Shown here one piece after another: positions 11,401-20,546 of a stretch of 64,000 nt of DNA. Each line of letters begins with the position of its first letter. Within the stretch, counting starts at the first letter, position 1. Made by a program: the position numbers and the translations under genes. This stretch comes from Fusobacterium mortiferum ATCC 9817. GTDB taxonomy: Bacteria; Fusobacteriota; Fusobacteriia; Fusobacteriales; Fusobacteriaceae. Location: assembly GCF_000158195.2 (NCBI RefSeq), contig NZ_GL987988.1, forward strand, positions 940,435 to 1,004,434, in the 5' to 3' direction. Below the pieces are notes generated by a model. The model did not search any database. It had not been told where the DNA came from and saw only the letters and a program-made list of their open reading frames with translations.

Positions 11401-12871
11401 AGAAGGATATGGAATTAGAAACGTTCAAGGTTTTTCAACTTTTAAAATAAGAGTAAGAGAGAATGAAAATAGAGGATTTTTGAGAATAAGAAATTTTAAT
11501 TTAGAAAATAAAGATTTGTTCTTGAAATTAGAAGAGTTTAACAGTACAATAAAATTAGAAGGAAATAATTTATTTATTGATAATTTTCAAGGAAAATTAA
11601 ATGAAGGAAATATAAAATTAACTGGAGAGTTTAATATTCCTACTTTGAAAGAAGTTTCAGAAAATCCATACTATAAAGAGGAGTTAAAATATGAATTTAA
11701 TTTAAAATTAGATAAGATAAAATATAAGTATGGAAATATGTTTGGAGTAAATTTTAATACTGATATAAGTGTAGTTGGTAATAAAATTTTTGGAGACATT
11801 GAGATAATTGATGGAGTAGTAAATGAGATACCAAATACATCAAAAAGTTTATTTCAAAAAATTAAAGAGTTTTTATTTAAATCCTCATCAGAAACAGTGG
11901 TTCAAAGTGAAGATTTAGGTTCAGATTTTAAAATTGAAACTGTTTTTGAAAACTCTTTAGAAATAAATTTAGGTGTAAAAATTAAAAATGGAATAAAACT
12001 GGATATTCAAACATTAAATTCTTTTGTAGGAGATATTAAAGGAAATGTTTTAGGAAATGGAGTTTTAAGTGGAAAGAGTGGAAAATATAGTTTCTTAGGA
12101 AATATAGAAGTAATTGGTGGAAGTTTGAATGTAAATGATAATACTTTTTACCTAGATAGAGCATTAGTGATGTTTAATGACCAAAAGACTTATCTTCCTA
12201 AAGTAAATCCAAACCTTTTAATAGATGCTAAGGTAGATGTTCAAGATGAGCAATTAGGTTTAAGTTTAAATGGCAATTTAGATAATTTGAGATTTAATAT
12301 AAGTTCAAAAAATGGAAGTAGTAGTGGAAACTTAAACTCTCTTTTAACAGATACAAATAGTTTAGAGGGTGAAAATGGAGCTACAACTACTCTTATAACT
12401 AATGTAATTGGAGGACAGTTAACTCAGGTATTAAAACCTGTTTCTAACCTTATAAAAAATACTTTAAATATTTCAAAATTTAGAATTAGTTCAAATCTTC
12501 TAAGCGAACAAAACAAAGGAGAAAATACTAATGAAGAAGCCCAGAGTAGGTTAAGATTAGGAGCTGTTTTGGAGGCAGAAGATAATATATATAAAGATAA
12601 AATATGGTGGGTGGCAAAAGGGACACTGTTGGAGGATGATAATACAGAGAGCGAGAAAAGAAGTAATGATAGTGGGGCATTAAAAGAGTATGATTTTTCC
12701 CTAGAGTATAGATTTGATACAACAAAATCTATAGGGATAGGTGTAGGAAAGCTCCCAGAGGACAGAAAAAAATCATCAGATAAAGATTCTAAAGAGGGAT
12801 TAAATTATCATATAGACTTTAAATTTGAAAAGAAATATGATAGCCTAATAGACATCTTTATAAATAAATAG
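8429..12871 (+). CDS. tamB: TamB-like translocation and assembly protein (DUF490/AsmA-like)
   Basis: TamB proteins are long periplasm-spanning beta-groove proteins anchored in the inner membrane; they help outer-membrane biogenesis and lipid transfer. The 1480-residue product has one N-terminal membrane anchor (about residues 10-30), then repetitive beta-rich sequence full of Asn, Lys, Gly and Asp. The C-terminal third carries the TamB/DUF490 signature region, around LGNGVLSGKSGKYSF and the following strands. The gene lies 19 bases after rsmG and 11 bases before bamA. No TamA-like second Omp85 gene is seen nearby, so the partner may be the adjacent BamA. That pairing is inference. Confidence 0.88.
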   Translation: MTDFFKKHRKKTIFVTFLFLLFFGGWWTVKYNLPKTVEVVVRLFLGPTFKSSDIIFEKNKVIVKDFVLADGDEVIIDTPQVDILYSEESLKKLRIEEIIINGGIANITRRKNGDINIVAAFTGSSEEETETTQEKKSEKEKPYEPGISIPIDRITGKNVTTVFRDLGYRLPIEQTAFDTNGYLTFSKTEGIALHFVGNNKEEIYDFAFSTAKEPYSMTIKLSNINVKTELAQYGYDGKEVSYEGGLLNMDLTIASSGMSGWIAFDGVDVKYIDLDDTIKEAKGRVEFKPEGIFLNAKALVFDKPEEFFLSFKDGELNIDFDLANIKKKNLEKLSYLKGVDLPFEELNVDRVKFNLNMKEELKVNIDTFIKRVEIENLNLIDTKVNFLYDKDGIHLPKIYTVLNQLNEKKEIALSEEINGALNFWEGKGDLSLNIKNINNKNYIPNFDGKLEFQILEKEIKLKLNSNIINLMGQYLSEEKKFQLDKEKEYFLEYDLNSKKLTTGEGEIKFSLFNNNFLLDYSVYNNGINLKSFSLLENNKKELDITGNIYLDTFVYDLKIKGEDLHFKELLGEKNAELTGNFSGNIIGEKDKFNGELNIESISGKYFGVLKDLSGKLIFSKEKNLFLEFNGEIGKVSYDDYELNGLNLVARLKDNIFEIKNFNNQLLDISGNINLNNETINLNTKIQDLSLKKFKIEKPEIRINDVIGKIEGKLSNPKGKLFLNDIEIILENNEKIGVNGELGYSNNNLFIKQLKVNNNIIKGNYSLKDNSYNATINLIEENIGRYYGNSSLKYRVIGTAKIRGKEKNISASLKSTVDKVYISGNRLPNIYIESEYTAENLTDGIVKIKEVTLSNQKLENLVTIVGDYDIVNSNLDSRIKKQILPLDKLQEYIPIENLEGELLLEGRFGGKIDELSYQLNILSNKLGVKGIFFNNLKVLLDGDLEKLNLNEFSFKYLDNLFYSKGYYDILNNKYLYDAEANDINLDFLNIFLEGYGIRNVQGFSTFKIRVRENENRGFLRIRNFNLENKDLFLKLEEFNSTIKLEGNNLFIDNFQGKLNEGNIKLTGEFNIPTLKEVSENPYYKEELKYEFNLKLDKIKYKYGNMFGVNFNTDISVVGNKIFGDIEIIDGVVNEIPNTSKSLFQKIKEFLFKSSSETVVQSEDLGSDFKIETVFENSLEINLGVKIKNGIKLDIQTLNSFVGDIKGNVLGNGVLSGKSGKYSFLGNIEVIGGSLNVNDNTFYLDRALVMFNDQKTYLPKVNPNLLIDAKVDVQDEQLGLSLNGNLDNLRFNISSKNGSSSGNLNSLLTDTNSLEGENGATTTLITNVIGGQLTQVLKPVSNLIKNTLNISKFRISSNLLSEQNKGENTNEEAQSRLRLGAVLEAEDNIYKDKIWWVAKGTLLEDDNTESEKRSNDSGALKEYDFSLEYRFDTTKSIGIGVGKLPEDRKKSSDKDSKEGLNYHIDFKFEKKYDSLIDIFINK

Positions 12872-12882
12872 TGGAGGTAAAG

Positions 12883-14955
12883 ATGAGAAAGCAAATAGCA
12901 GTTTTACTAGTTTTTCTATTGAGTATTATCTCATTTGCTGATGTTACAGGGTATGATATCAAAAAAATAGAGATAATTAACAATAGAGAGATTCCTTATG
13001 AAGTAATACTTGATAGTATGAAGTCTAAAGAGGGGCAAAAATATGCAACAGAAAATATGATAGTTGATTATAAAGCTATCAAAGATTTAGAATATGTGGC
13101 AGAGGTATCAATATATCCTACTGTATATGACAATGGAATAAAATTAACAGTGGATATTACAGAGAAAAAAGATACAAAAGCTTTATTAGAAGAAAAAGGG
13201 ATAATACCTTTATCTGAAAGAGAAAAGGTAGATACAACTCTTGTTATCACTGATATAGAGATAATGGGAAATACTCACGTAACTACTAAAGAGATAAAAG
13301 ATATGATACCTATTCAAACAGGTGGATATTTTTCAAGAAATAGAGTTATAGAGGGACATAAAAACCTTATAGAGAGTGGATACTTCAGAGATGTAATTCC
13401 TGATGTTGTAAAAACAGGAAAAGGTGTAAAAGTAATATATAGTGTCTTAGAAAATCCAATTATCAATGGAATAAATATAATAGGAAATACTGTATATACA
13501 ACAGATGAATTGATGCAAGTTATCCAAACTGAACCTGGAAAAATATTTAACATCAATACTATCAGAGGAGATAGAGATAGAATAATTCAAAAATATCAAG
13601 ATGGTGGATATGTTCTTGCAGAAGTTACAGATATTGGTCTTAATGGAAATCTTGAATTAGAAATATATCTAAGTGAAGGAGTAGTTAGAAATATAGAGTT
13701 CAAGAAAATGGTTACAAAACAAAAAGGTGCAAGAAGAAAAGCTACTGATGATGTTTTAAAAACAAAAGATTATGTTATAGCTAGAGAGGTAGAATTTAAA
13801 GAAAATGAAATTTTCAACTCAAAGGCTTATGATGAAACTGTACAAAACTTAATGAGACTTGGACATTTTAAAAATGTAAAATATGAAGTAAGAGATATAC
13901 CTGGAGACCCAGATGGAAAAAATATAGTTCTATTACTTGATGAAGAGAGAACAGCTATATTACAAGGAGCTATTTCTTATGGTTCTGAGATTGGATTATT
14001 AGGAACTATCTCTATAAAGGATACTAACTGGAAAGGAAAAGGACAAGAGTTAGGATTTACATTTGAAAAATCAGATGAGGATTATACAAGTTTCTCTATT
14101 AATTTCTATGACCCATGGATAAAAGATACAGATAGAATTTCTTGGGGATGGAGTATTTATAAAAACTCATATGAAGATGACGATAGTGCAATCTTTAATG
14201 AGATAGATACAATAGGGGCTAAATTTAATGTAGGTAAAGGAATTACAAAAAATATTAGACTTAGCTTAGGTACAAAATTAGAGTATGTAGAGGAGACTTC
14301 AGATCATTCTAAATTTGAAAATGGATATTGGAAAAATCCTTCTGGAGTAAAAGCTGAAGGACTAGATGATAAATACTATATTTGGAGTTTATTCCCATCT
14401 ATTACTTATGATACAAGAAATCATTTCTGGAATCCAACTGCTGGAGAGTATGCAAGACTTCAATTAGAAGGTGGATATGCAAGTGGATATGAAGGAGATA
14501 TGTTTGGAAATATAACTCTTGAATTGAGAAAATATCATGCAGGATTCTTTAAGAAAAATACATTTGCTTACAGAGTTGTAGGAGGAATAATGACTGACTC
14601 TACTAAAGAGGGACAAAGATTCTGGGTAGGTGGAGGAAGTACACTTAGAGGATATGATGGTGGATTCTATAAGGGAACTAAAAAATTAGTTGGTACTATT
14701 GAAAATAGAACTCAATTAAATGATATTTTAGGATTTGTAGTGTTCTTTGATGCTGGAAGAGCTTGGGATTATAGAGGAAGAGACTTATCGTATCAACACG
14801 ATGATAGTTTTGCAAATGATATAGCTATGGCAGCAGGAGTTGGACTTAGAATCAATACACCTATTGGTCCATTAAGATTTGACTTTGGATGGCCAATAAG
14901 AAATGATGATACAAGTGGAATGGAGTTCTATTTCAATATGGGACAATCATTCTAA
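12883..14955 (+). CDS. bamA: Outer-membrane assembly factor BamA (Omp85)
   Basis: BamA inserts beta-barrel proteins into the outer membrane. ATG at 12883 follows GGAGGT at a good distance and gives 690 residues. An in-frame GTG at 12871 overlaps the tamB stop and is less likely. The protein has a signal peptide (MRKQIAVLLVFLLSIISFA), about four POTRA repeats (roughly residues 20-350, the second to fourth opening with IEIMGN, INIIGN and IEFKKM) and a 16-strand barrel. The barrel carries LRGYDGG, equivalent to the VRGF lid-lock motif, and ends in a C-terminal Phe (MGQSF). It stands between tamB and skp, a classic envelope-assembly order. Confidence 0.95.
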   Translation: MRKQIAVLLVFLLSIISFADVTGYDIKKIEIINNREIPYEVILDSMKSKEGQKYATENMIVDYKAIKDLEYVAEVSIYPTVYDNGIKLTVDITEKKDTKALLEEKGIIPLSEREKVDTTLVITDIEIMGNTHVTTKEIKDMIPIQTGGYFSRNRVIEGHKNLIESGYFRDVIPDVVKTGKGVKVIYSVLENPIINGINIIGNTVYTTDELMQVIQTEPGKIFNINTIRGDRDRIIQKYQDGGYVLAEVTDIGLNGNLELEIYLSEGVVRNIEFKKMVTKQKGARRKATDDVLKTKDYVIAREVEFKENEIFNSKAYDETVQNLMRLGHFKNVKYEVRDIPGDPDGKNIVLLLDEERTAILQGAISYGSEIGLLGTISIKDTNWKGKGQELGFTFEKSDEDYTSFSINFYDPWIKDTDRISWGWSIYKNSYEDDDSAIFNEIDTIGAKFNVGKGITKNIRLSLGTKLEYVEETSDHSKFENGYWKNPSGVKAEGLDDKYYIWSLFPSITYDTRNHFWNPTAGEYARLQLEGGYASGYEGDMFGNITLELRKYHAGFFKKNTFAYRVVGGIMTDSTKEGQRFWVGGGSTLRGYDGGFYKGTKKLVGTIENRTQLNDILGFVVFFDAGRAWDYRGRDLSYQHDDSFANDIAMAAGVGLRINTPIGPLRFDFGWPIRNDDTSGMEFYFNMGQSF

Positions 14956-14988
14956 TAAATATAGATAAATACTTACGGAGGTAACATA

Positions 14989-15468
14989 ATGAAAAAAGTA
15001 GCAATAACATTAATAGCATTAACTCTATCAGTATCAGCTTTAGCTGAGAAAATAGGTTTTGTAAACTCACAAGAGGCTTTTGCAAAATACTCACAAACAA
15101 AAGTAATTCAAGAGAATTTAAACAAAGAGAAAAATAGATTAGAAAATGAAATAAAACAAAAAGAAGTAGCTCTTCAAAAAGCTCAATTAGAATTACAATC
15201 TAAAGGAGATAAAATAACTGATAAAGAGAAGCAAGAATTTCAAAAACAAGTAGAAGCTTTTCAAAAGTTTGTAAGAGATTCTCAAACTAAACTAAGTAAA
15301 GAAGAATATACAAGAATGCAGGAAATAGAAAAGACAATGTCAACAGCTATTCAATCAGTAGCTAAAGCAGGAAAGTATGACTATGTACTAGAAGCAGGAG
15401 CAGTAAAATTTGGTGGTACTGATATTACAGCTGATGTTTTAAAAGCTATGGAGAAAGCTAAAAAATAA
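14989..15468 (+). CDS. skp: OmpH/Skp-family periplasmic chaperone
   Basis: Skp holds unfolded outer-membrane proteins on their way to BamA. The 159-residue precursor has a signal peptide ending SVSALAEK, then the family start [11 protein letters not shown] long Lys/Glu/Gln-rich coiled-coil hairpin follows (about residues 40-120), forming the trimer's tentacles. The C-terminus ([21 protein letters not shown]) matches the OmpH end. It lies 33 bases after bamA and 20 before lpxD, as in many Gram-negative bacteria. Confidence 0.93.
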   Translation: MKKVAITLIALTLSVSALAEKIGFVNSQEAFAKYSQTKVIQENLNKEKNRLENEIKQKEVALQKAQLELQSKGDKITDKEKQEFQKQVEAFQKFVRDSQTKLSKEEYTRMQEIEKTMSTAIQSVAKAGKYDYVLEAGAVKFGGTDITADVLKAMEKAKK

Positions 15469-15488
15469 TTAAAATCAAGGAGGATATT

Positions 15489-16496
15489 ATGAAGTATAGT
15501 ATTAAAGACTTAGTAAACCTCCTTGGGTGTGAAATAAAGGGAGATTTAAGTCTAGGATATGTTTCTGGACTTGCTCCCTTTTTTCAAGCTCAAGAGGAAA
15601 ATGTTACATTTGCTTCAGATGAAAAATTTTTAAAAAAATTAAATGAAACAAAGGCTAAAGTTATTTTAGTGCCAGATATTCCATTACCAAATATTGGAAA
15701 AATGTATCTAGTGGTAAAAGAAAATCCAAGAACTCTTATGCCAAAACTTTTAAATTTCTTTAAAAGAGAGACAAAACCTTTTGAAAAAATGATAGAAGAT
15801 TCTAGTAAAATAGGAAAAAATGTAAGATTAGCTCCTAATGTATATATTGGACATGATACTATTATAGGAGATAATGTAGTAATCTATCCAAATGTAACAA
15901 TAGGAGAAGGGGTAACAATAGGAGAAGGAACTATTATCTATTCTAATGTTACTGTAAGAGAGTTCTGTAAAATAGGAAAAAATTGTGTAATTCAACCTGG
16001 AGCAGTAATTGGTTCAGATGGTTTTGGTTTTGTAAAAGTAAATGGTAATAACACTAAGATAGACCAAATAGGAAGTGTTATCATAGAAGATAATGTAGAA
16101 ATAGGAGCTAATACAACAGTAGACAGGGGAGCAATAGGGGATACAATTATTAAAAAATATACTAAGATAGATAACTTAGTACAGATTGCTCATAATGATA
16201 TAATAGGAGAAAATTGTTTGATAATTTCTCAAGTAGGGATAGCAGGAAGTGTAGAAGTAGGAAATAATACTACATTAGCTGGACAAGTAGGAGTAGCTGG
16301 GCATTTAAAAATAGGAAACAATGTAGTAATAGCTGCAAAATCTGGAGTAGCAGGAAATGTAGCAGATAATCAAATTCTTTCTGGATATCCACTTATGGAC
16401 CATAGAGAAGATTTAAAAGTAAAAATCTCTATGAAAAAAGTACCAGAATTAATTAAAAAAGTAAGAGAATTAGAGAAAAAATTACAGGAAAGATAA
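15489..16496 (+). CDS. lpxD: UDP-3-O-acylglucosamine N-acyltransferase LpxD
   Basis: LpxD adds the second 3-hydroxyacyl chain in lipid A synthesis. The 335-residue protein has an N-terminal uridine-binding domain (about residues 1-100), then a left-handed beta helix built of hexapeptide repeats ([31 protein letters not shown] and so on) and a C-terminal helix. The catalytic-type His lies in [12 protein letters not shown]. Its presence shows that the organism makes lipid A. The ribosome site is AAGGAGGATATT. Confidence 0.95.
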   Translation: MKYSIKDLVNLLGCEIKGDLSLGYVSGLAPFFQAQEENVTFASDEKFLKKLNETKAKVILVPDIPLPNIGKMYLVVKENPRTLMPKLLNFFKRETKPFEKMIEDSSKIGKNVRLAPNVYIGHDTIIGDNVVIYPNVTIGEGVTIGEGTIIYSNVTVREFCKIGKNCVIQPGAVIGSDGFGFVKVNGNNTKIDQIGSVIIEDNVEIGANTTVDRGAIGDTIIKKYTKIDNLVQIAHNDIIGENCLIISQVGIAGSVEVGNNTTLAGQVGVAGHLKIGNNVVIAAKSGVAGNVADNQILSGYPLMDHREDLKVKISMKKVPELIKKVRELEKKLQER

Positions 16497-16504
16497 AAAG
16501 GTAT

Positions 16505-16532
16505 TTGAAATTTTTCTAGAAAGTGGTAAAAT
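16505..16532 (+). promoter_or_regulatory. Probable promoter of the DUF2344 gene and serS
   Basis: TTGAAA at 16505-16510, then TAAAAT at 16527-16532 with 16-base spacing and a TGG just before the -10 box (extended -10). Confidence 0.55.
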
Positions 16533-16567
16533 ATAAAAATCAAATAAGAATATAAGATGAGGTAGGA

Positions 16568-17161
16568 ATGAAAAAAAGAGTTTATTTTGACAAATATGGA
16601 GAAATGAAGTTTATATCCCACCTGGACTTATTAAGATTTTTTGAAAGACTTTTCAACAAGGCAGAAATTCCTGTAAAGTATAGTGAAGGTTTTCATCCTA
16701 GACCAAAGATGTCCTTTGGAAGTCCTATATCCTTAGGAACTGAGGCATATAATGAGATTATGGACTTTGAAACTGATGTAGAAATTTCTAATGAAGAGGT
16801 AGTAAAAAGACTTAATGAGAGTGCTGTGTTGGGATTTAAAGTTAATAAAGTTGAAGAGGTACCTAGAAAATCCTCGATAATGGAAGAGTTTACAAATATG
16901 CTCTATACAGTTGAAGGAAGCCAAGAGGATATGGATAAGTTTGAGGAGTTGTTTAATCGTAATGAGATTTTAGAAGTAAGAGAGAAAAAAGGAAAAATTG
17001 TTACTAGAAATCTAAAAGAAAGATTAAAAACTTTTTCAAGAGAGGGAAATAAAATATCTATGGAGATAATAAATACTTCTCCAAATTCATATCTTGAAAT
17101 GTTAGGTATTGAGCAACAAGATGTTCAAATAAAAAGATTAGGTTATAAAATAAATAATTAA
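16568..17161 (+). CDS. DUF2344 / TIGR03936 radical-SAM-associated protein
   Basis: The 197-residue protein matches the DUF2344 (TIGR03936) family from its first residues: [20 protein letters not shown], then [16 protein letters not shown]. In many bacteria this domain is fused to or encoded next to a B12-binding radical SAM protein, and its biochemical role is unknown. Here no radical SAM neighbour is present. It lies between lpxD and serS behind its own likely promoter. The HxRPK and SPLxxG-like motifs are intact, so it is probably functional. Confidence 0.85.
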   Translation: MKKRVYFDKYGEMKFISHLDLLRFFERLFNKAEIPVKYSEGFHPRPKMSFGSPISLGTEAYNEIMDFETDVEISNEEVVKRLNESAVLGFKVNKVEEVPRKSSIMEEFTNMLYTVEGSQEDMDKFEELFNRNEILEVREKKGKIVTRNLKERLKTFSREGNKISMEIINTSPNSYLEMLGIEQQDVQIKRLGYKINN

Positions 17162-17187
17162 AATATATTTTGAGAGGAGAAATTAGT

Positions 17188-18459
17188 ATGTTAGAATTAA
17201 AATTCATACGTGAAAACAGAGAAAAAGTTGAAGAGATGCTAAAAAATAGAAATAGCAACTTAACTCTTGATGAGTTTTTTCAACTAGATGATGAAAGAAG
17301 AGAGATTTTAGGAGAGGTAGAAGCTTTAAAACAAAAAAGAAACTCTGAATCAGCAGAAATTGCGAGATTAAAAAAAGAGAAACAAGATGCTACTGCTCTT
17401 ATTGAAGAGATGGGAAAAGTTTCAGCTCAAATAAAAGAATTAGATACAAAATTAGCTGAAGTAGAAGAAAAGTTAACTTATATTCAAATGACTATTCCTA
17501 ATATGTATCAAGAGGGAACTCCAGTAGGAGAAGATGAGAATTCAAACGTAGAAATTAGAAGATGGGGAACTCCTAGAGAGTTTACATTTGAACCAAAAGC
17601 TCACTGGGATATTGGAGAAGATTTAGGAATACTAGATTTTGAAAGAGGAGCAAAACTTGGAGGTTCAAGATTTGTATTATATAGAGGATTAGGAGCTAGA
17701 GTAGAGAGAGCATTAATTAACTTTATGCTAGATTTACATACTTTAGAGCATGGATATACTGAGCATATCACTCCATTTATGGTAAAAAGAGAAATTTGTG
17801 AAGGAACAGGACAACTTCCTAAATTTGAAGATGATATGTATAGAACAACTGATGATATGTTTTTAATCTCAACTTCTGAAATAACTATGACAAATATTCA
17901 TAGAAAAGAGATTTTAGATGAGAAAGAATTACCTAAATATTATACTGCTTATTCACCATGTTTTAGAAGAGAAGCAGGTTCTTATGGTAAAGATGTAAAG
18001 GGAATTATAAGACTTCACCAATTCAATAAAGTAGAGATGGTAAAAATAACTAATCAAGAATCATCTTATGATGAATTAGAAAAAATGGTAAACAATGCTG
18101 AAGAAGTATTACAAAGATTAGAGTTACCATATAGAGTAATTCAATTATGTACTGGAGACTTAGGATTTGGAGCAGCTAAAACTTATGATATAGAAGTATG
18201 GTTACCATCACAAAAGAAATATAGAGAAATTTCTTCATGTTCTAACTGTGAAGGATTCCAAGCAAGAAGAATGGGACTTAAATATAGACCAAATGGAAGC
18301 TCTAAGAGTGAATATTGCCATACATTAAATGGTTCTGGATTAGCAGTAGGAAGAACATTAGTTGCTATTATGGAAAACTATCAACAAGAAGATGGATCAT
18401 TCTTAATACCAAAAGCTTTAGTACCATATATGGGAGGAATAGAAGTTGTTAAGAAGTAG
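17188..18459 (+). CDS. serS: Seryl-tRNA synthetase
   Basis: SerRS charges tRNA-Ser (and tRNA-Sec where present) with serine. ATG at 17188 follows GAGAGGAGA and gives 423 residues starting [18 protein letters not shown], the standard family start; an upstream in-frame TTG lies before the ribosome site. The N-terminal helical hairpin (about residues 30-100) grips the long arm of tRNA-Ser. Class II motif 2 lies around [12 protein letters not shown], and motif 3 around [14 protein letters not shown]. The 3' end overlaps the next ORF by 14 bases. Confidence 0.97.
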   Translation: MLELKFIRENREKVEEMLKNRNSNLTLDEFFQLDDERREILGEVEALKQKRNSESAEIARLKKEKQDATALIEEMGKVSAQIKELDTKLAEVEEKLTYIQMTIPNMYQEGTPVGEDENSNVEIRRWGTPREFTFEPKAHWDIGEDLGILDFERGAKLGGSRFVLYRGLGARVERALINFMLDLHTLEHGYTEHITPFMVKREICEGTGQLPKFEDDMYRTTDDMFLISTSEITMTNIHRKEILDEKELPKYYTAYSPCFRREAGSYGKDVKGIIRLHQFNKVEMVKITNQESSYDELEKMVNNAEEVLQRLELPYRVIQLCTGDLGFGAAKTYDIEVWLPSQKKYREISSCSNCEGFQARRMGLKYRPNGSSKSEYCHTLNGSGLAVGRTLVAIMENYQQEDGSFLIPKALVPYMGGIEVVKK

Positions 18460-18916
18460 TCTATTTATACTACTATTACTTAATATCTTCTTAAATAATT
18501 TACTTTATATAGGAGTAACTACAATTATTTTATTCCTATTGAACTTGAAATATAATAAAAATTTAAGAGAAAATATTGGAAGAGTAAAATTTTTATTCTT
18601 CCTCTATTTTATAACTTGTTTTTTACAAATATTTTATACTCAAGAGGGAGAAGTTTTATTTAAGATTTCAAAGTTTTATGTTACAAAAGAGGGAATGTAT
18701 AACTTTTTTCTTAATTTTATGAGGGTTTTCAATCTTCTATTACTTTCGTGGTTAGTAGTTGCTCAAAAGTTAATTAATACAAAATTTAATAAATATCAAA
18801 AAATAATAGAAACTGTGATAGAACTAGTTCCTCAAGCTATTTTGTTAATCAGAAAAAGAATGAGAATAAAATGGTTTTTTAGATATATTTTAAAACAAAT
18901 AAGAGTAAAAAACTAA
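18446..18916 (+). CDS. Small membrane protein with faint EcfT/CbiQ-like C-terminal region, overlapping serS
   Basis: The ORF begins with TTG at 18446 inside the serS end; GGGAGG at 18432-18437 sits eight bases upstream, so the start is credible and translationally coupled to serS. The 156 residues contain about three or four hydrophobic segments (residues 3-30, 47-65 and 90-110) and a strongly basic C-terminus. The stretch [17 protein letters not shown] followed by [16 protein letters not shown] resembles the coupling region of EcfT (energy-coupling-factor transporter) proteins, but the protein is shorter than EcfT and no ATPase is adjacent. I do not assign a function. Confidence 0.6.
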   Translation: MLRSSLFILLLLNIFLNNLLYIGVTTIILFLLNLKYNKNLRENIGRVKFLFFLYFITCFLQIFYTQEGEVLFKISKFYVTKEGMYNFFLNFMRVFNLLLLSWLVVAQKLINTKFNKYQKIIETVIELVPQAILLIRKRMRIKWFFRYILKQIRVKN

Positions 18917-18944
18917 CCTAAATTAAAATGTTAACATTCTTTTA

Positions 18945-18974
18945 ATTGATTTTATTTTAAATATCTGATAGAAT
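18945..18974 (+). promoter_or_regulatory. Probable promoter of fba
   Basis: TTGATT at 18945-18950 and TAGAAT at 18969-18974, 18 bases apart, 30 bases before the fba start. Confidence 0.55.
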
Positions 18975-19004
18975 TAAAATATATGATTTTTTAGGAGGGA
19001 AAAA

Positions 19005-19985
19005 ATGGGATACAATTATAAAGATTTAGGTCTTTCAAACACAAAAGAGATGTTTGCAAAAGCAAATGCAAATGGATATGCTGTACCAGCTTTCAACTTT
19101 AACAATATGGAAATGGCTTTAGCAATAGTTGAAGCTTGTGCTGAAATGGGATCACCAGTTATATTACAATGTTCTAAAGGAGCTTTATCATATATGGGAC
19201 CAGAAGTAACTCCATTACTAGCTAAAGCAGCTGTAGATAGAGCAAGAAGTATGGGGTCTGATATTCCAGTAGCTTTACACCTTGACCACGGACCAGATTT
19301 AGCAACTGTAAAGACTTGTATAGAAGCAGGATTCTCTTCTGTAATGATAGATGGTTCTCACTATGATTTTGCTAAAAATATAGAAGTTTCTAAAGAGGTT
19401 GTAGAATTTGCTCATGCAAAAGATGTTACTGTAGAAGCTGAATTAGGAGTTTTAGCTGGAATAGAAGATGATGTAAAAGCTGAATCTCATACATATACAA
19501 ATCCAGATGAAGTTGAAGAGTTTGTAACAAAAACAGGAGTAGACTCATTAGCAATAGCTATCGGAACTTCTCACGGAGCTCATAAATTTAAACCAGGAGA
19601 AGATCCTAAATTAAGACTAGATATATTAGAGGAAATCGAAAGAAGAATACCAGGATTCCCTATCGTATTACACGGTTCATCTGCTGTACCTCAACAATAT
19701 ACTACAATGATAAAAGAATTTGGAGGAGAAGTTAAAGACGCTATTGGAATTCCAGATTCTGAGTTAAGAAAAGCAGCTAAATCAGCAGTAGCTAAAATAA
19801 ACGTAGATACTGATGGAAGATTAGCTTTCACAGCAGCTATCAGAAGAGTACTAGGAACTACTCCAAAAGAGTTTGACCCTAGAAAATATTTAGGAGCAGC
19901 TAAAGAGGAAATGAAAGCTTACTACAAAACAAAAATAGTTGATGTTTTTGGTTCTGAAGGAGCTTATAAAAAAGGAACTAAATAG
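19005..19985 (+). CDS. fba: Class II fructose-1,6-bisphosphate aldolase
   Basis: The enzyme splits fructose-1,6-bisphosphate into dihydroxyacetone phosphate and glyceraldehyde-3-phosphate using zinc. The 326 residues contain the catalytic Asp and first zinc His in LHLDHGPD, the second family signature around VEAELGVLAGIEDD, and later zinc-ligand His residues in GTSHGAHKF and VLHGSSAVP. It is a single-gene unit with its own likely promoter, an AGGAGGG ribosome site and a strong terminator. Codons are more regular than in neighbouring genes, as expected for a highly expressed glycolytic gene. Confidence 0.96.
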   Translation: MGYNYKDLGLSNTKEMFAKANANGYAVPAFNFNNMEMALAIVEACAEMGSPVILQCSKGALSYMGPEVTPLLAKAAVDRARSMGSDIPVALHLDHGPDLATVKTCIEAGFSSVMIDGSHYDFAKNIEVSKEVVEFAHAKDVTVEAELGVLAGIEDDVKAESHTYTNPDEVEEFVTKTGVDSLAIAIGTSHGAHKFKPGEDPKLRLDILEEIERRIPGFPIVLHGSSAVPQQYTTMIKEFGGEVKDAIGIPDSELRKAAKSAVAKINVDTDGRLAFTAAIRRVLGTTPKEFDPRKYLGAAKEEMKAYYKTKIVDVFGSEGAYKKGTK

Positions 19986-19992
19986 TTTTTTA

Positions 19993-20020
19993 AGAGCAGA
20001 GTAATCTGCTCTTTTTTTTT
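19993..20020 (+). terminator. Terminator of fba
   Basis: AGAGCAGA, loop GTAA, TCTGCTCT (19993-20012), then T8. Confidence 0.95.
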
Positions 20021-20047
20021 ATTAAAATAATACCAGATAGAGAATTA

Positions 20048-20095
20048 TAAAAAAAGAGGAAAATAGTTCAGTATAGTTACTGTTATTTTCCTCTT
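20048..20095 (-). terminator. Terminator of hup
   Basis: On the minus strand AAGAGGAAAATA pairs with TATTTTCCTCTT (20095 to 20054), followed by seven T. It follows the HU stop by about 30 bases. Confidence 0.85.
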
Positions 20096-20126
20096 ATAAT
20101 TTTATCTATAAAGTAATAGTTATAGA

Positions 20127-20402
20127 TTAGTTCATTTTTTCTACTAAAGTTTTTCCAGCTTTAAATTTAACTGTTTTCTTAGCTGGGATTACAATTTCTT
20201 CTCCAGTTTTTGGATTTCTTCCTACTCTTTCAGCTTTTTCTACTACTTCAAATTTTCCCCATCCGATAATGTTTAATTCATCTCCAGCTTTTAAAGTTTC
20301 TTCAATAGTATTTAAGATTACCTCAAATTTTCTTTCAGCTTCAGCTTTAGATGAGAATACTCCCTTTTCAAATAGTACTTTTGTAAAATCTTTTTTTGTC
20401 AT
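20127..20402 (-). CDS. hup: HU-family DNA-binding protein
   Basis: HU bends and compacts DNA as a dimer. ATG at 20402 follows AGGAGG with nine-base spacing and gives 91 residues, the standard HU length. A longer frame to 20435 runs through the ribosome site and is rejected. The start MTKKDFTKVLFEKG, the body GWGKFEVVEKAERVGRNP and the DNA-arm residues GRNPKTGEEIVIPAKK are typical. It is a single-gene unit on the minus strand, divergent from the amidase gene. Confidence 0.96.
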   Translation of the reverse strand: MTKKDFTKVLFEKGVFSSKAEAERKFEVILNTIEETLKAGDELNIIGWGKFEVVEKAERVGRNPKTGEEIVIPAKKTVKFKAGKTLVEKMN

Positions 20403-20546
20403 TTTATGAATCCTCCTAAAATCTATATAAAACACATAAGTTTCTATTTTATATCATATATTTTAAATAATTTCAATAGTTTTTATAAAATTTTGCTAAA
20501 TTTTTTTTTTAGTGTAAAATAGTAAAAAAAGAGGAGGTAGATATAC

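Noticed and set aside
20403..20435. N-terminal extension of HU
   Set aside because: The extra residues cover the AGGAGG ribosome site, and the family starts at MTKKDF.
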